DNA from: CAZITB01 sp964542055
Lineage (GTDB): Bacteria > Planctomycetota > Phycisphaerae > Sedimentisphaerales > CAMDDF01
NCBI GenBank assembly: GCA_964542055.1
Contig: CAZITB010000029.1
Location: 1-24,693 of the forward strand
Direction of reading: 5' to 3'
DNA length: 24,693 nucleotides
Position 1 is the first letter of the stretch, and the number at the start of each line of letters is the position of its first letter. The notes below the pieces were generated by a model. The model was not told the origin of the DNA, did no database searches, and saw nothing but the letters and a program-made list of their open reading frames with translations. Of the stretch, positions 1 to 7,509 are shown one piece after another. Both the position numbers and the translations under genes were made by a program.

Positions 1-174
1 CGCAACTTCGACGAAGTCTTTAAAATCCACCTTTCCGTCCTGATTGATATCCGATCCCTGGCAATTATCCTGAGAACAACTGTCAAGCCATCTGTCTGCG
101 AAATAGGCTATGTCCACGCGAGCACCAACCGGTAATCCGGACCCATAAGTAACATCAAAGATCACATTCTTCAT
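1..174 (-). CDS. Dockerin-like protein fragment, cut by window edge
   Basis: Read on the minus strand, this frame gives a short product with an EF-hand-like calcium loop (DINQDGKVDFKDF) after a helix-like stretch ending in DRWLDS. This is the pattern of the dockerin-like segments that end many secreted Phycisphaerae proteins, and it resembles the one in the LamG protein at 1862-3577. The frame runs off the left edge. The first in-frame ATG is at 172-174; it has no visible Shine-Dalgarno sequence, no signal peptide follows, and an upstream stop lies at 208-210. The intrinsic terminator at 219-252 separates it from the PEP-CTERM gene. It may be a degraded 3' fragment of a larger secreted protein or the start of a gene continuing past the edge. 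The domain call is reasonable; the gene status is uncertain. Confidence 0.4.
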   Translation of the reverse strand, partial: MKNVIFDVTYGSGLPVGARVDIAYFADRWLDSCSQDNCQGSDINQDGKVDFKDFVEVA

Positions 175-218
175 TACAAATGATTTTACAGGTTTTTGTA
201 TTGAATTTTAACCTTTTT

Positions 219-252
219 AAAAAAGTGGCTGTTTTAAACTCAAAACAGCCAC
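219..252 (-). terminator. Rho-independent terminator after the PEP-CTERM gene
   Basis: On the minus strand an 11-12 bp perfect stem (GTGGCTGTTTT pairing with AAAACAGCCAC, short loop) is followed directly by a run of T (219-224). It begins 34 bases after the stop codon of the PEP-CTERM gene, so it ends that transcription unit before the dockerin-like fragment. Confidence 0.85.
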
Positions 253-285
253 TGTTTGACAGAATTTACAAGCTATTTATCTACC

Positions 286-933
286 TTAGCGAGTTTGCTT
301 TTTACGACGGATCACCAAAAGGCTGCCTAAACTCAGTAAAGCCATCGTGGCAGGTTCCGGAGTGATAACAACATTATCAATCATAGCCAGTCCACTATAG
401 TTTGTGGCATCACCATTGAAAAGTCCAATTTCTTTAACCTGGACGTATGCTGCATCTGCCGGAATTGCAAAATCATAAGAAACAGCAACATATCCTTGCG
501 TTGGTGTTATAACACCTGACCAGCTTTCAGCAATGTGTCCGGCCCATGCTGTTCCAGCATGGGGTCCAACGCCCTCACCAGCAGCGTCATAGGCGTAAAG
601 TTTGTAGCGGAGCTGTATATCGTTCATTCCAATATTTTTTGCCATGAAACTAAAAGTCTGGGTAGTTCCGGCAAAATTACCTGCAGGCAGCCAGGCTGAG
701 ATTAGTTGAGGAAAAACTCCGCTGCTCATATCACCGAGCTTACAGGCATAGTCACCCTCATAAACATCTTCTCCAACAACTGCAGTTTGATCACCCTGCG
801 GGAACCAATCCCAACCTGTAGAGTCACCAGTTTCGAAACCTCCATTGATCACAAGATTGGCCATAGCAGGATTCGTCATAGCAGTCAATCCAAACAATAC
901 AAACAGAACAAATAACAAACTTAACTTCTTCAT
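286..933 (-). CDS. PEP-CTERM sorting-domain surface protein
   Basis: A 215-residue exported protein. Residues 1-25 form a signal peptide with a likely cleavage after A-M-A. The mature part starts with NLVINGGFETGDSTGW, a motif common at the start of beta-sandwich, carbohydrate-binding-like domains of bacterial surface proteins. Residues 192-215 are a complete PEP-CTERM tail: a PEP motif, a hydrophobic helix and a basic RRKK end, which the EpsH/exosortase pathway is known to recognise. No exosortase gene is in the window. The start is supported by a strong AAGGAG site upstream of the ATG. It lies 64 bp downstream of the pseudopilin-like gene and is closed by the terminator at 219-252. The binding role is inferred from the beta-sandwich look; the sorting signal is clear. 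Confidence 0.9.
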   Translation of the reverse strand: MKKLSLLFVLFVLFGLTAMTNPAMANLVINGGFETGDSTGWDWFPQGDQTAVVGEDVYEGDYACKLGDMSSGVFPQLISAWLPAGNFAGTTQTFSFMAKNIGMNDIQLRYKLYAYDAAGEGVGPHAGTAWAGHIAESWSGVITPTQGYVAVSYDFAIPADAAYVQVKEIGLFNGDATNYSGLAMIDNVVITPEPATMALLSLGSLLVIRRKKQTR

Positions 934-966
934 CTCTAACTCTCCTTAAAAAAATTCTTTGATACT

Positions 967-988
967 GTTGCAGAAACATATCTGCAAC
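967..988 (-). other. Perfect stem-loop between pilin-like and PEP-CTERM genes
   Basis: GTTGCAGA at 967-974 and TCTGCAAC at 981-988 form an 8-bp perfect stem with a 6-base loop, starting 9 bases after the pilin-like stop codon. A T-rich stretch follows only about 13 bases later on the minus strand, so it is a weak terminator at best. It could be an mRNA processing or stabilising hairpin in a shared transcript. Confidence 0.4.
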
Positions 989-997
989 CAATTTTAA

Positions 998-1777
998 CTA
1001 TTTAAGTTCACGTAATTTCTTCAATAAAAAATCTTCACGCATGAAATTCGTATCAAAATTCTTGTGCCATTTCAGGCGCCACAACTCTTCCAGCCTGAAA
1101 GTATTTACAGATCCATCAATATTAGCAATATTAACTTTCATATTGTGCCGGTCGATACAAAAACGCGGCATGTTTCTATTCCTTTCGTCTGGCAGAGATC
1201 CCTGCCTCAGATTTACCGGAATTTCGTAATGTTGGGGCCAGCCGCCAACCCAGTTACAGTCTCCATAAAGTGGAGCTTCACTGCCTACCATGGTGATCCT
1301 ACCGAGATAATTTTCCTGGGCCATTTGAATCTCGGCACCCTCCCACTGTGAGGCCCACAGATTCATGCCGTAACTGCCCGATGCAGTACCCCATATCCAG
1401 GCTTCTGTAGCAGAACCGCCGCCTAATGGGTGCGTACTAATCCTTGTGGCATTTGGGCAGTACATGACTTTAAGAGCATTCTCAGGTATTTCTCTACCTT
1501 CTTTTGCTAATTTTTGATAATTTGAATCTCCTAGATAATTAGCAACTTTATAAAAATAGTATTCTCCTGCGTCATGTTTTATAGGAGGGGCCCACCCTTT
1601 ATTGTCCTGTGCATACATTATTGTAGCCACGGTCAACTGCTTCAAGTTCGATTTGCACACCACAATTTTAGCCATTTCTCTTGCTTTGGATAACGACGGC
1701 AACAGTATGCCCAACAATAAAGCTATTATGCTTATAACCACAAGAAGTTCTACTAATGTAAATCCTTTTCTTTTCAT
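998..1777 (-). CDS. Type II pseudopilin-like protein with H-X9-DG motif
   Basis: A 259-residue protein with a textbook prepilin N-terminus: basic MKRKG, cleavage expected after Gly5, Phe6 as the new N-terminus, Glu10 at position +5, then a hydrophobic helix (about 8-28) ending in LPSLSKAR. This is the processing and methylation site of type IV pilins and type II secretion pseudopilins. Near the C-terminus, His211 is followed by nine residues and Asp221-Gly222, the H-X9-DG motif of the very expanded planctomycete pseudopilin-like family. Those proteins are usually scattered beside genes for secreted proteins rather than in a secretion operon, and no secretion machinery is seen here. A weak AAAGG site lies 6 bases upstream of the ATG. 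It probably belongs with the upstream secreted LamG protein and the downstream PEP-CTERM protein. The precise function is unknown. Confidence 0.9.
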   Translation of the reverse strand: MKRKGFTLVELLVVISIIALLLGILLPSLSKAREMAKIVVCKSNLKQLTVATIMYAQDNKGWAPPIKHDAGEYYFYKVANYLGDSNYQKLAKEGREIPENALKVMYCPNATRISTHPLGGGSATEAWIWGTASGSYGMNLWASQWEGAEIQMAQENYLGRITMVGSEAPLYGDCNWVGGWPQHYEIPVNLRQGSLPDERNRNMPRFCIDRHNMKVNIANIDGSVNTFRLEELWRLKWHKNFDTNFMREDFLLKKLRELK

Positions 1778-1815
1778 GACAAACCTTTATTAAATACTAC
1801 TTTTTATCATACAAC

Positions 1816-1848
1816 TTCCCGGCCCGGAGTCCAGCTTCGGGCCGGGAA
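1816..1848 (-). terminator. GC-rich stem-loop after the LamG/dockerin gene
   Basis: TTCCCGGCCCG (1816-1826) and CGGGCCGGGAA (1838-1848) form an 11-bp perfect stem with an 11-base loop, 13 bases beyond the stop of the LamG gene. Neither side has a clean T run, so it may be a Rho-linked or partial terminator, or an mRNA-stabilising hairpin ahead of the pilin-like gene. Confidence 0.5.
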
Positions 1849-1861
1849 TCACATCATTCAA

Positions 1862-3577
1862 TTACGGCCAGAGTATTTCATCCAGCCATGTATTAGCCAG
1901 TTCTGCATAATCTCTGATATCGATCACATCATCTTCCAGCAGGTCGAACTCAGGATAAGCCACTGGTACATAACTGCCTGTAGCATCTGCCAAAGTAAGA
2001 ATTTCTTCGTGCGAGAGAGCTTTATCAAATAACTTAAATTCATCTACTTTAGCCATATAGCCCTGTTGTGAACTGGCACCCTTTCCTATGACAAAATCGG
2101 TTATTGAGGCGCCGTTAATGGGTAAACTTACTCCACTGTTACTTTCCACAAGTTCACCGTTGTGATAAATCTTGTGAATTCCATCTGTAGCGTCATAAAC
2201 AAATGCCCAGTGGTGCCATTGACCTTCCCAATCGGAAGGCTGTATCGCTGGGTCGTCTTCTGTTGTCCAGGTCGCGGTTTCATCGGCAACGGCAAAGTAA
2301 ACACCCATAGGCGCCCATGATGACTGTGTCCAAGGCAATCTGCTGTGAATCCAGTGAGGCTGGTCCGTTGTAGCAGCATTAAAGAATAAATTATCAGGTT
2401 GCGACCCTTCATAATATTCACCTGTATCAGCCTGTACCCAACAAGAAATTGTCATCTGATTCTGAACAGTTGCGAATGCCGCTGCAGGAACTACAATCTC
2501 GACTCCAGTATTAAGGTGAACGCAATCACCAACATACCCGGTTTTATAGGTTGGGAAGATAGGACCCCATCCGTCTGAAGCCTCTCCATCGTATTCGTTA
2601 CCTGAAGAATCTAAAATATTCTCGTCAAAATTAAATTCATACCACAAAACAGGATCTACTGAAACTGGCTGAGGTGCAACACCATAACCGCTTTCGAGCC
2701 ATGCGTTAGCTATTAATGTATGATCCTCAAAATCAACCTTACAATCTCCGTTTAGATCACCGACAGGAGCAAAATCACCCACACATCTTTGTATATAAAG
2801 CCTTATGCCCGTAATATCAACAGTACCGCTTCCGGTCGTACTGCCCAATTTGATCGAGCCAATACTTGTAAGATCAATGCCAGTAAAATCTGACAGGTCA
2901 ATATTCCAGTTCTCCCAATCATCATCGGCATAAACAATATTTTTTGTCAAGGTCGCAGATTGCGAACCGTCATCAAGAGTAACATACAAGTTAAGACCTG
3001 AAACATCAGATTGAGCCCTGTAACGAATCCGCATAGAAGCTACACTATCTCTTGTGAAATCACTCAATGGCGGGACTCTGACCATTGATCCACCGTTATT
3101 GAACTCGGCCGATATAAAATCGTCTGTATCACCAAGAGTTAACGAAACTATACCATTGTTTGTCCAGGTATCAGTTATAGGGGCGTCCGCGTAATCAAAG
3201 GAATCAACATAAATATAATTGTCAATATCAAATGACCAAACATCGCCTTTATGGAGAACACTGCTGGTGTCAACTTGATCAACACGCCAGTAGTAATCTT
3301 TGCCAAGCTCCAATGCCAGGCTTGATATTGGGTAATACTGTGTATCTGCTGCCGCTCCCGTGTGTGTTATTGTGCCGATATAAGCCGGTGAGCTGCTGTC
3401 GATAGCAGAGTTTACGTCTTCAATTACCTCGCTAAAGTAGAGTACATAAGATTGAGGATTGTCGCCAGGCTCCCAGGAAAGATAATTTGCATCGTTTGAA
3501 ACGTCTATACCGTCGAGGTTATATTCATTTGCTGGAGATGGACCCCAGGTATTGCAAGATCTGGTATTTCGGCCCAA
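1862..3577 (-). CDS. Secreted FnIII/dockerin-like/LamG protein, C-terminal part of a frameshifted gene
   Basis: An open frame of 571 codons with no proper start (the first codon is TTG inside another reading frame), so it is best read as the C-terminal part of the gene that begins near 4452. From the N-terminus: an FnIII-like module (about 12-118, with the typical WEPGDNPQSYVLYFS and KDYYWRVDQVD strands), a beta-sandwich carbohydrate-binding-like module (about 122-262), a dockerin-like EF-hand segment (about 265-297, DLNGDCKVDFEDH), a LamG/concanavalin-like module (about 310-530, with ISCWVQAD and WHHWAFVYD), and a second dockerin-like half at the C-terminus (IDIRDYAELANTWLDE). The combination fits a secreted or surface glycan-binding protein. 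No catalytic domain is seen. Together with the upstream part it would be a protein of about 860 residues. Confidence 0.8.
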   Translation of the reverse strand: MGRNTRSCNTWGPSPANEYNLDGIDVSNDANYLSWEPGDNPQSYVLYFSEVIEDVNSAIDSSSPAYIGTITHTGAAADTQYYPISSLALELGKDYYWRVDQVDTSSVLHKGDVWSFDIDNYIYVDSFDYADAPITDTWTNNGIVSLTLGDTDDFISAEFNNGGSMVRVPPLSDFTRDSVASMRIRYRAQSDVSGLNLYVTLDDGSQSATLTKNIVYADDDWENWNIDLSDFTGIDLTSIGSIKLGSTTGSGTVDITGIRLYIQRCVGDFAPVGDLNGDCKVDFEDHTLIANAWLESGYGVAPQPVSVDPVLWYEFNFDENILDSSGNEYDGEASDGWGPIFPTYKTGYVGDCVHLNTGVEIVVPAAAFATVQNQMTISCWVQADTGEYYEGSQPDNLFFNAATTDQPHWIHSRLPWTQSSWAPMGVYFAVADETATWTTEDDPAIQPSDWEGQWHHWAFVYDATDGIHKIYHNGELVESNSGVSLPINGASITDFVIGKGASSQQGYMAKVDEFKLFDKALSHEEILTLADATGSYVPVAYPEFDLLEDDVIDIRDYAELANTWLDEILWP

Positions 3578-4452
3578 ACCTTTGTGCCCACACCCGACGT
3601 ATATAAAAATTTAAAGGTTGCCCTTGGGTTACTTACGCCTGGGCTGGTAGCGTATCCGGTAATTTTTCCGTTATCAATATGACTTTGCAATGTGCCTGTT
3701 GTGTCACCACCTCTTAACTCATAAGAACCACCGGCCAGATTAATATAACTCTGGCTCGTCTGAGGCCATAAAGAACTACTTGACAATGTTCCGCCGTAAA
3801 TATCGATCAGGCTTTGACCGGTTGCCCCGTTATTTCCCACAACCAGGGTACCCGTCCTAACGCTGCCGCTATTAATTACCATATGTGCGTTTGCAGTGCC
3901 GTTACCCATCCATAACGCACCGGCCGTAACTTGTGTTCCGTTTACTTCAAGATAGCCCTCTAAAGCATCGGTATTTCCAATTTGCAGATTATTATTTACT
4001 TTAAGGTTACTGCCGTTAGCAAAAAACTCACCATATGAGCCCGCATTCTGACCAATATAAAGGCTGCCTAGCTCTAAAGTTCCATCCATTATGACCGTTG
4101 CATCATTGGAACCATCTACAGCAGCCGCTACCCCGCCAAGCCACATGTCTCCGGAGACTACTAATTGACCTGTACTGCCAATCGTTAGCGTTCCGCCGGT
4201 TGTAGGTGCCACCCATATCCCTGCAGCTGCTCCTGCATCATCAAGAACAGGACCGCCCAAGCTTACATCATCGTCAATATTCAGTGTTTCTGTGGATGAC
4301 GGAGCGGTTGTTGGAACCTCGGTATCGTTATACAGCCAATTAGCAGGATTGTTGAAATTAACATCACCGCCATCTGCGGACCACCACCAAGTATCTGCAT
4401 GGGCAACACAATTAATTGCAACTATTAGAATTAAACATAAATACTTATTCAT
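3505..4452 (-). CDS. Secreted beta-helix-like protein, N-terminal part of the same frameshifted gene
   Basis: The N-terminus has a signal peptide (hydrophobic residues 5-20, cleavage near A-H-A). Residues 30-230 hold repeated short strands with Gly/Asn/Thr turns (TLTIGSTGQLVVSGDMWLGG, then LELGSLYIGQN and MWMGNGTANAH-like units), the look of a right-handed beta-helix or autotransporter-associated repeat. The last codons (after AEIPDLA) read into an unrelated tail of about 13 residues, while the overlapping frame continues with a natural FnIII-like start. The ORF overlaps the downstream part by 73 bases, so a single-base change near 3545-3560 would join them. An AGGAG site precedes GTG 4455 and ATG 4452; I chose the ATG. 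The gene starts 32 bases after the URO-D-family stop codon, so co-transcription is likely. The function is inferred as extracellular binding or display. Confidence 0.75.
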   Translation of the reverse strand: MNKYLCLILIVAINCVAHADTWWWSADGGDVNFNNPANWLYNDTEVPTTAPSSTETLNIDDDVSLGGPVLDDAGAAAGIWVAPTTGGTLTIGSTGQLVVSGDMWLGGVAAAVDGSNDATVIMDGTLELGSLYIGQNAGSYGEFFANGSNLKVNNNLQIGNTDALEGYLEVNGTQVTAGALWMGNGTANAHMVINSGSVRTGTLVVGNNGATGQSLIDIYGGTLSSSSLWPQTSQSYINLAGGSYELRGGDTTGTLQSHIDNGKITGYATSPGVSNPRATFKFLYTSGVGTKVWAEIPDLAIPGVHLQQMNITSTV

Positions 4453-4484
4453 CACTTAAATCTCCTAAAAATTAAACTAATAAA

Positions 4485-5642
4485 TTATTTAATAAAACTT
4501 GGCTGTGTAAACTCCTTTTTGACCTGTTTATATTCCCTTATTTTTTGCCTTTGTCGGACTACACTTTTACCCAATACTGTTTCCATCATTGCATAAAAGT
4601 TTTCAATTGGTGTATCCAACTGTACATGATGGGTAGGTCCTAAAATTAAGCCTCCATTTTTACCTACAGTTTTTATTCGGTTACAAACTTCTTTTTTGAC
4701 ATCAAAAGCAGAACCAAATGGCAAAGTATGCTGTTCATCGATGGTACCCCAGAAACATAATCTATCACCAAATGCTTCTTTAACTGTAGCGGGGTCCATA
4801 CAGGCTGGTTGTACTGGGTTTAATACATCTATGCCGATCTCAATAAGATCTTCAACAATATCATATATTTTTCCGTCGCAATGATAAGCAACCTTGAGTT
4901 CTGGATTTATTTCTTTGATAGTTTTTACGAAATTTTTCATGCGTGGTTTTAGAAAGTAACGCCATGTGGCCGGACTTATCAACATACCCTTTTGCGTACC
5001 AACATCGTCACCGATCCAGATCATGTCAACACCTAAACGTGTCAATTTTTTAGCAACTTCGAGATGATACAAGTATGGAATGTCAAGTATTCTTTGGACC
5101 AAGTCTGCGTTTACTGCCAAATCCATAAGCAACCGCTCTAAACCACGCAGTGCCCAAGCCGTTTCAAAAATAGTAGTAACTGCCACACCAACAATATAAT
5201 ATTCATCTTTGAAATTTTTGATCATAGATTCTGATTGTTCATAAAGTTCAGGACGCATAGGGTCTGGGGGACAATAGGAGTCTATTGCTTTGTCATCGGC
5301 AAGAGGATTTCCTGTAATTTCAGTATAGGCCCCTTGCCCAAACGGCGTTTCATAAAAACATTTTTCCCAGCCGACTCCCCACTCATCAACGTACCGATCC
5401 TGTTGCTGGTAGTAACAGTTGGCCCACCCAACTGAAGTCAACAACATATCTTGTTCTGTGGCAATTTCAAGAGCATAAGGATTCCCACCCCCATGTGGAT
5501 TATGTTTCTTCCCTAAATTGAGACCCATTTCTTTCATAAGTCTGCCGGCGAATTCAGGGGTAAAACTTACTTGAATTGGACAGCGATCTGCCTGTTCATG
5601 ATTCAGGGAAGCTTGTACTCGATCTCGATGACTCCAACTCAT
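4485..5642 (-). CDS. URO-D-family (MtaA/CmuA-like) protein
   Basis: A 385-residue cytoplasmic protein of the uroporphyrinogen decarboxylase superfamily, in the branch related to cobalamin-dependent methyltransferases rather than haem synthesis. The first 30 residues (HRDRVQASLNHEQADRCPIQ) match the family start, the barrel core includes GVDMIWIGDDVGTQKGMLISP (about 204-224), and the end has LDTPIENFYAMM (342-353). In the methyltransferase branch a zinc site is expected at HxCG and a later Cys. Here the first site reads His254-Cys255-Asp256-Gly257 and the second Thr337-His338-His339, so the ligand set differs from MtaA. It lies downstream of the XylR-like gene and just upstream of the secreted LamG gene, which suggests a role in glycan or methyl-sugar metabolism. 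Haem synthesis (HemE) is unlikely because of the sequence and the context. Family call firm, reaction unknown. Confidence 0.85.
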   Translation of the reverse strand: MSWSHRDRVQASLNHEQADRCPIQVSFTPEFAGRLMKEMGLNLGKKHNPHGGGNPYALEIATEQDMLLTSVGWANCYYQQQDRYVDEWGVGWEKCFYETPFGQGAYTEITGNPLADDKAIDSYCPPDPMRPELYEQSESMIKNFKDEYYIVGVAVTTIFETAWALRGLERLLMDLAVNADLVQRILDIPYLYHLEVAKKLTRLGVDMIWIGDDVGTQKGMLISPATWRYFLKPRMKNFVKTIKEINPELKVAYHCDGKIYDIVEDLIEIGIDVLNPVQPACMDPATVKEAFGDRLCFWGTIDEQHTLPFGSAFDVKKEVCNRIKTVGKNGGLILGPTHHVQLDTPIENFYAMMETVLGKSVVRQRQKIREYKQVKKEFTQPSFIK

Positions 5643-5692
5643 ATCATCTTTCCAAAAATTTTAATATAAATAACACTTTACAATCACGCTTT

Positions 5693-5708
5693 GGTTCGTA
5701 AACAAACC
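5693..5708. promoter_or_regulatory. Candidate operator, imperfect palindrome
   Basis: GGTTCGTAAACAAACC is an inverted repeat with one mismatched pair, 51-66 bases upstream of the URO-D-family ATG. It has the shape of a dimeric repressor or activator site, but no binding protein can be assigned. Confidence 0.25.
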
Positions 5709-5740
5709 ACTTTCTTCAAGTTTCATAGTAACAAGTACAG

Positions 5741-5778
5741 CCCTTAACAACAACGCCATTTTGCGTAAATTTATCTCC
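5741..5778 (+). repeat. Second copy of the 38-bp XylR-promoter element (degenerate promoter)
   Basis: Shown on the plus strand, this 38-base segment matches the XylR promoter segment (7160-7197, minus strand) at 35 of 38 positions. The three differences fall only in the promoter hexamers: TTGACA becomes TTAACA (5744-5749) and TATAGT becomes TAAATT (5766-5771). The core palindrome ACGC-CATTTT-GCGT (5753-5766) is identical. It lies 99-136 bases upstream of the URO-D-family start, so it could be an operator for that gene, whose natural reader would be the XylR-like protein encoded between the two copies. Confidence 0.7.
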
Positions 5779-5930
5779 TTTTTGCGCAGCACCAAATAAA
5801 TTTGATCAAGTCATGCCGCAGTTGCGGATTATGGCTTTGTCAACGTTTTTAATAACGTTAATGATATCTATCAGTGGTCCCATTTGCAGTTGACAATTAC
5901 ATACTCTACAGGTAAACAGTTACAACACTT

Positions 5931-7133
5931 TCAGTTCTTTAAAATATTGTTCATGCTAAACACTGTATGCTTTTTTCTATATTGTAAAGGTGTAATTCCT
6001 TTAATCTTTTGAAAATATCTGCTAAAATGCGGTATGTCCCTGAAATTGAGGGCTTTTGCAACTTGAGAAATGGGCATGGTAGTTTCGGTAAGGAGACTAC
6101 ATATATGCTCAATACGAACCTTATTAATCTCAACAAGAATGGATGTTCCAATGTGTTTTTTAAAATCTTGTTCTAGGGTTCTTCTGCCCTTAGTTGTGGA
6201 ATTTACGACATCTTCAACTTGGATTGGCTGATTATAGTTTTTACGAATGAATGCGAGAGCTTTACTCACTTCATCGTCAGATATGGCAATAAGATCAGTG
6301 GACTGTCGGGTTTTAACGATCACCGGATTAAGAGTTATTTCTTTTTCCTCATCTGAAACTTTTTTACCTGTAATCATTTTATGCAAAACCGCAGCAGCTT
6401 CATAGCCGGCTTTTTCGAAGTCAAGGCTGATACTTGACAGTGGCGGGTCGGTTGTAAGGCATAGTAATTCATCATTATCTACGCCAAGTACAGCTACATC
6501 ATCTGGGATTTTCAGACCTGAGATTTTGCATGCTTCTGTAATGGTCTGTGCGCAATCATCATTACAGGCCATCACGGCAAGTGGTGTTTCAAGTGATTTG
6601 AGCCATTTTGCCATATGATTTTGTTCTAGCGTCCAATTATTTTTGGTTGTCATTTTATAAATGTTTACGTTAAAGCCTTTTCTTTTCAAATGCTCAACAA
6701 AGGCATCACGTCTTTCTCTCGACCAATGAATATCATCGTAACCGCAATAAGCGAAATTGGAATATCCGCGGTCAAGAAAGTGTTCTGCGGCCATCGATCC
6801 GATTAAATCGCAATTTCCAATCACATTTATCAATCCTTCTATGGTTTCTTTAACATCAACCATCACAGAAGGGATTTTAATTTTTTTAATTTGATCTGCA
6901 TGCTGCCCTTCCCCGCAAAAGAGAATACCATCAATCTTTAATTTCCGGAGCCGGTTCAATTCAATCCCCATTTTTTCTTTAGTACGGTAATACGGAGGGG
7001 ATTTATAGAAAGTCCAAGGACCATTAAGGCGTGAATAGTGAACAAAACCGTAAAGAATGCCTCGTCCACAAGCTCTGCTTGTTTCAACAAGCAACAAAAT
7101 TTTAATGTTCCTTTTGTGTTTTACATTTCCCAT
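5931..7133 (-). CDS. XylR-type transcriptional regulator (LacI-like sensor, AraC DNA-binding domain)
   Basis: A 400-residue cytoplasmic regulator with the same architecture and nearly the same length as E. coli XylR (392 residues). Residues 8-280 form a periplasmic-binding-protein-like sensor (IKILLLVETSRACGRGILYG near the start; AVLGVDNDELLCLTTDPPLSSISLD near 215-240), expected to bind a sugar. Residues about 285-390 form an AraC-type domain with two helix-turn-helix units, the second in MPISQVAKALNFRDIPHFSRYF and closing with GITPLQYRKKH. The ATG at 7133 follows an AGGA site 5 bases upstream and a strong promoter at 7167-7194. Near-identical 38-bp elements lie on both sides of the gene, implying self-regulation and control of the URO-D/LamG genes downstream. 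The family has been placed beside glycan loci often in this lineage; the inducer cannot be read from the sequence. Confidence 0.9.
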   Translation of the reverse strand: MGNVKHKRNIKILLLVETSRACGRGILYGFVHYSRLNGPWTFYKSPPYYRTKEKMGIELNRLRKLKIDGILFCGEGQHADQIKKIKIPSVMVDVKETIEGLINVIGNCDLIGSMAAEHFLDRGYSNFAYCGYDDIHWSRERRDAFVEHLKRKGFNVNIYKMTTKNNWTLEQNHMAKWLKSLETPLAVMACNDDCAQTITEACKISGLKIPDDVAVLGVDNDELLCLTTDPPLSSISLDFEKAGYEAAAVLHKMITGKKVSDEEKEITLNPVIVKTRQSTDLIAISDDEVSKALAFIRKNYNQPIQVEDVVNSTTKGRRTLEQDFKKHIGTSILVEINKVRIEHICSLLTETTMPISQVAKALNFRDIPHFSRYFQKIKGITPLQYRKKHTVFSMNNILKN

Positions 7134-7159
7134 TCATATCCTGTTAACTGAGCTAATAT

Positions 7160-7197
7160 GGAGATAACTATACGCAAAATGGCGTTGTTGTCAAGGG
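7160..7197 (-). repeat. 38-bp element covering the XylR promoter (first copy)
   Basis: This copy holds the -35 and -10 boxes of the XylR-like gene and, between them, the palindrome ACGC-N6-GCGT (7172-7185). A protein bound here would cover the spacer and so repress transcription. Its partner is at 5741-5778 in inverted orientation. Confidence 0.75.
7167..7194 (-). promoter_or_regulatory. Sigma70-type promoter of the XylR-like gene
   Basis: On the minus strand: a perfect TTGACA (7189-7194), a 16-base spacer and TATAGT (7167-7172). Transcription would start near 7160, leaving a leader of about 27 bases before the ATG, which includes the AGGA ribosome site. The palindrome inside the spacer suggests steric repression. 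Confidence 0.7.
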
Positions 7198-7281
7198 TCA
7201 TTGATGATATGAGGCATTCTGTGTTTTTAAGTTCTTGTTTTTTCGGTAGATGTGTTTTGCTGAAAAATATTTCCCCGCCAA

Positions 7282-7509
7282 TCATATTCTTAAAGAACTT
7301 CCAACCTTCATCAAGAAGTTGTGGGCTTTACCAATTCCATATGTACCATAACCGTTTTTCCTCAAAAGATCAGCTATATGAACATATTCGGGTAAAATCT
7401 CTCCTTCATTAAAATTACCCACTCTGGGGTCCATGCATTTGTGACTATAGCATCCTGTTGCCATGATACCTCTGGCAGGCACACAAACCGACTTGGTGGA
7501 CTCGATCAC
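7282..7509 (-). pseudogene. Sulfatase remnant (N-terminal active-site region only)
   Basis: The 75-codon frame contains the type I sulfatase signature: Cys-Val-Pro-Ala-Arg followed by a TG four residues later (SVCVPARGIMATGCY), in which the Cys is the residue known to be converted to formylglycine. It then continues with IADLLRKNGYGTYGIGKAHNF, the next conserved stretch of the family (normally ending GKWH). Nothing resembling the usual N-terminal metal-binding Asp-Asp region precedes it. After KAHNF the frame runs into a short unrelated tail; a neighbouring frame (about 7190-7300) reads DEGWKFFKNMIGGEIFFS, so a frameshift is likely. A full sulfatase has roughly 450-550 residues, so this is a decayed piece and not a working enzyme. 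It suggests past use of a sulfated glycan. Confidence 0.75.

Noticed and set aside
4485..5642. Haem-pathway uroporphyrinogen decarboxylase (HemE)
   Set aside because: Two divergent copies lie in glycan loci without other haem genes, and their motifs match the methyltransferase-like branch.
5842..5859. AACGTT repeated across an AT spacer downstream of the XylR-like gene
   Set aside because: AT-rich short palindromes of this kind arise easily by chance; there is no T run for a terminator and no promoter link.
7158..7412. Plus-strand open frame of 84 codons over the XylR promoter
   Set aside because: It overlaps the promoter element and the antisense of the sulfatase remnant, has no ribosome site and shows no recognisable protein.
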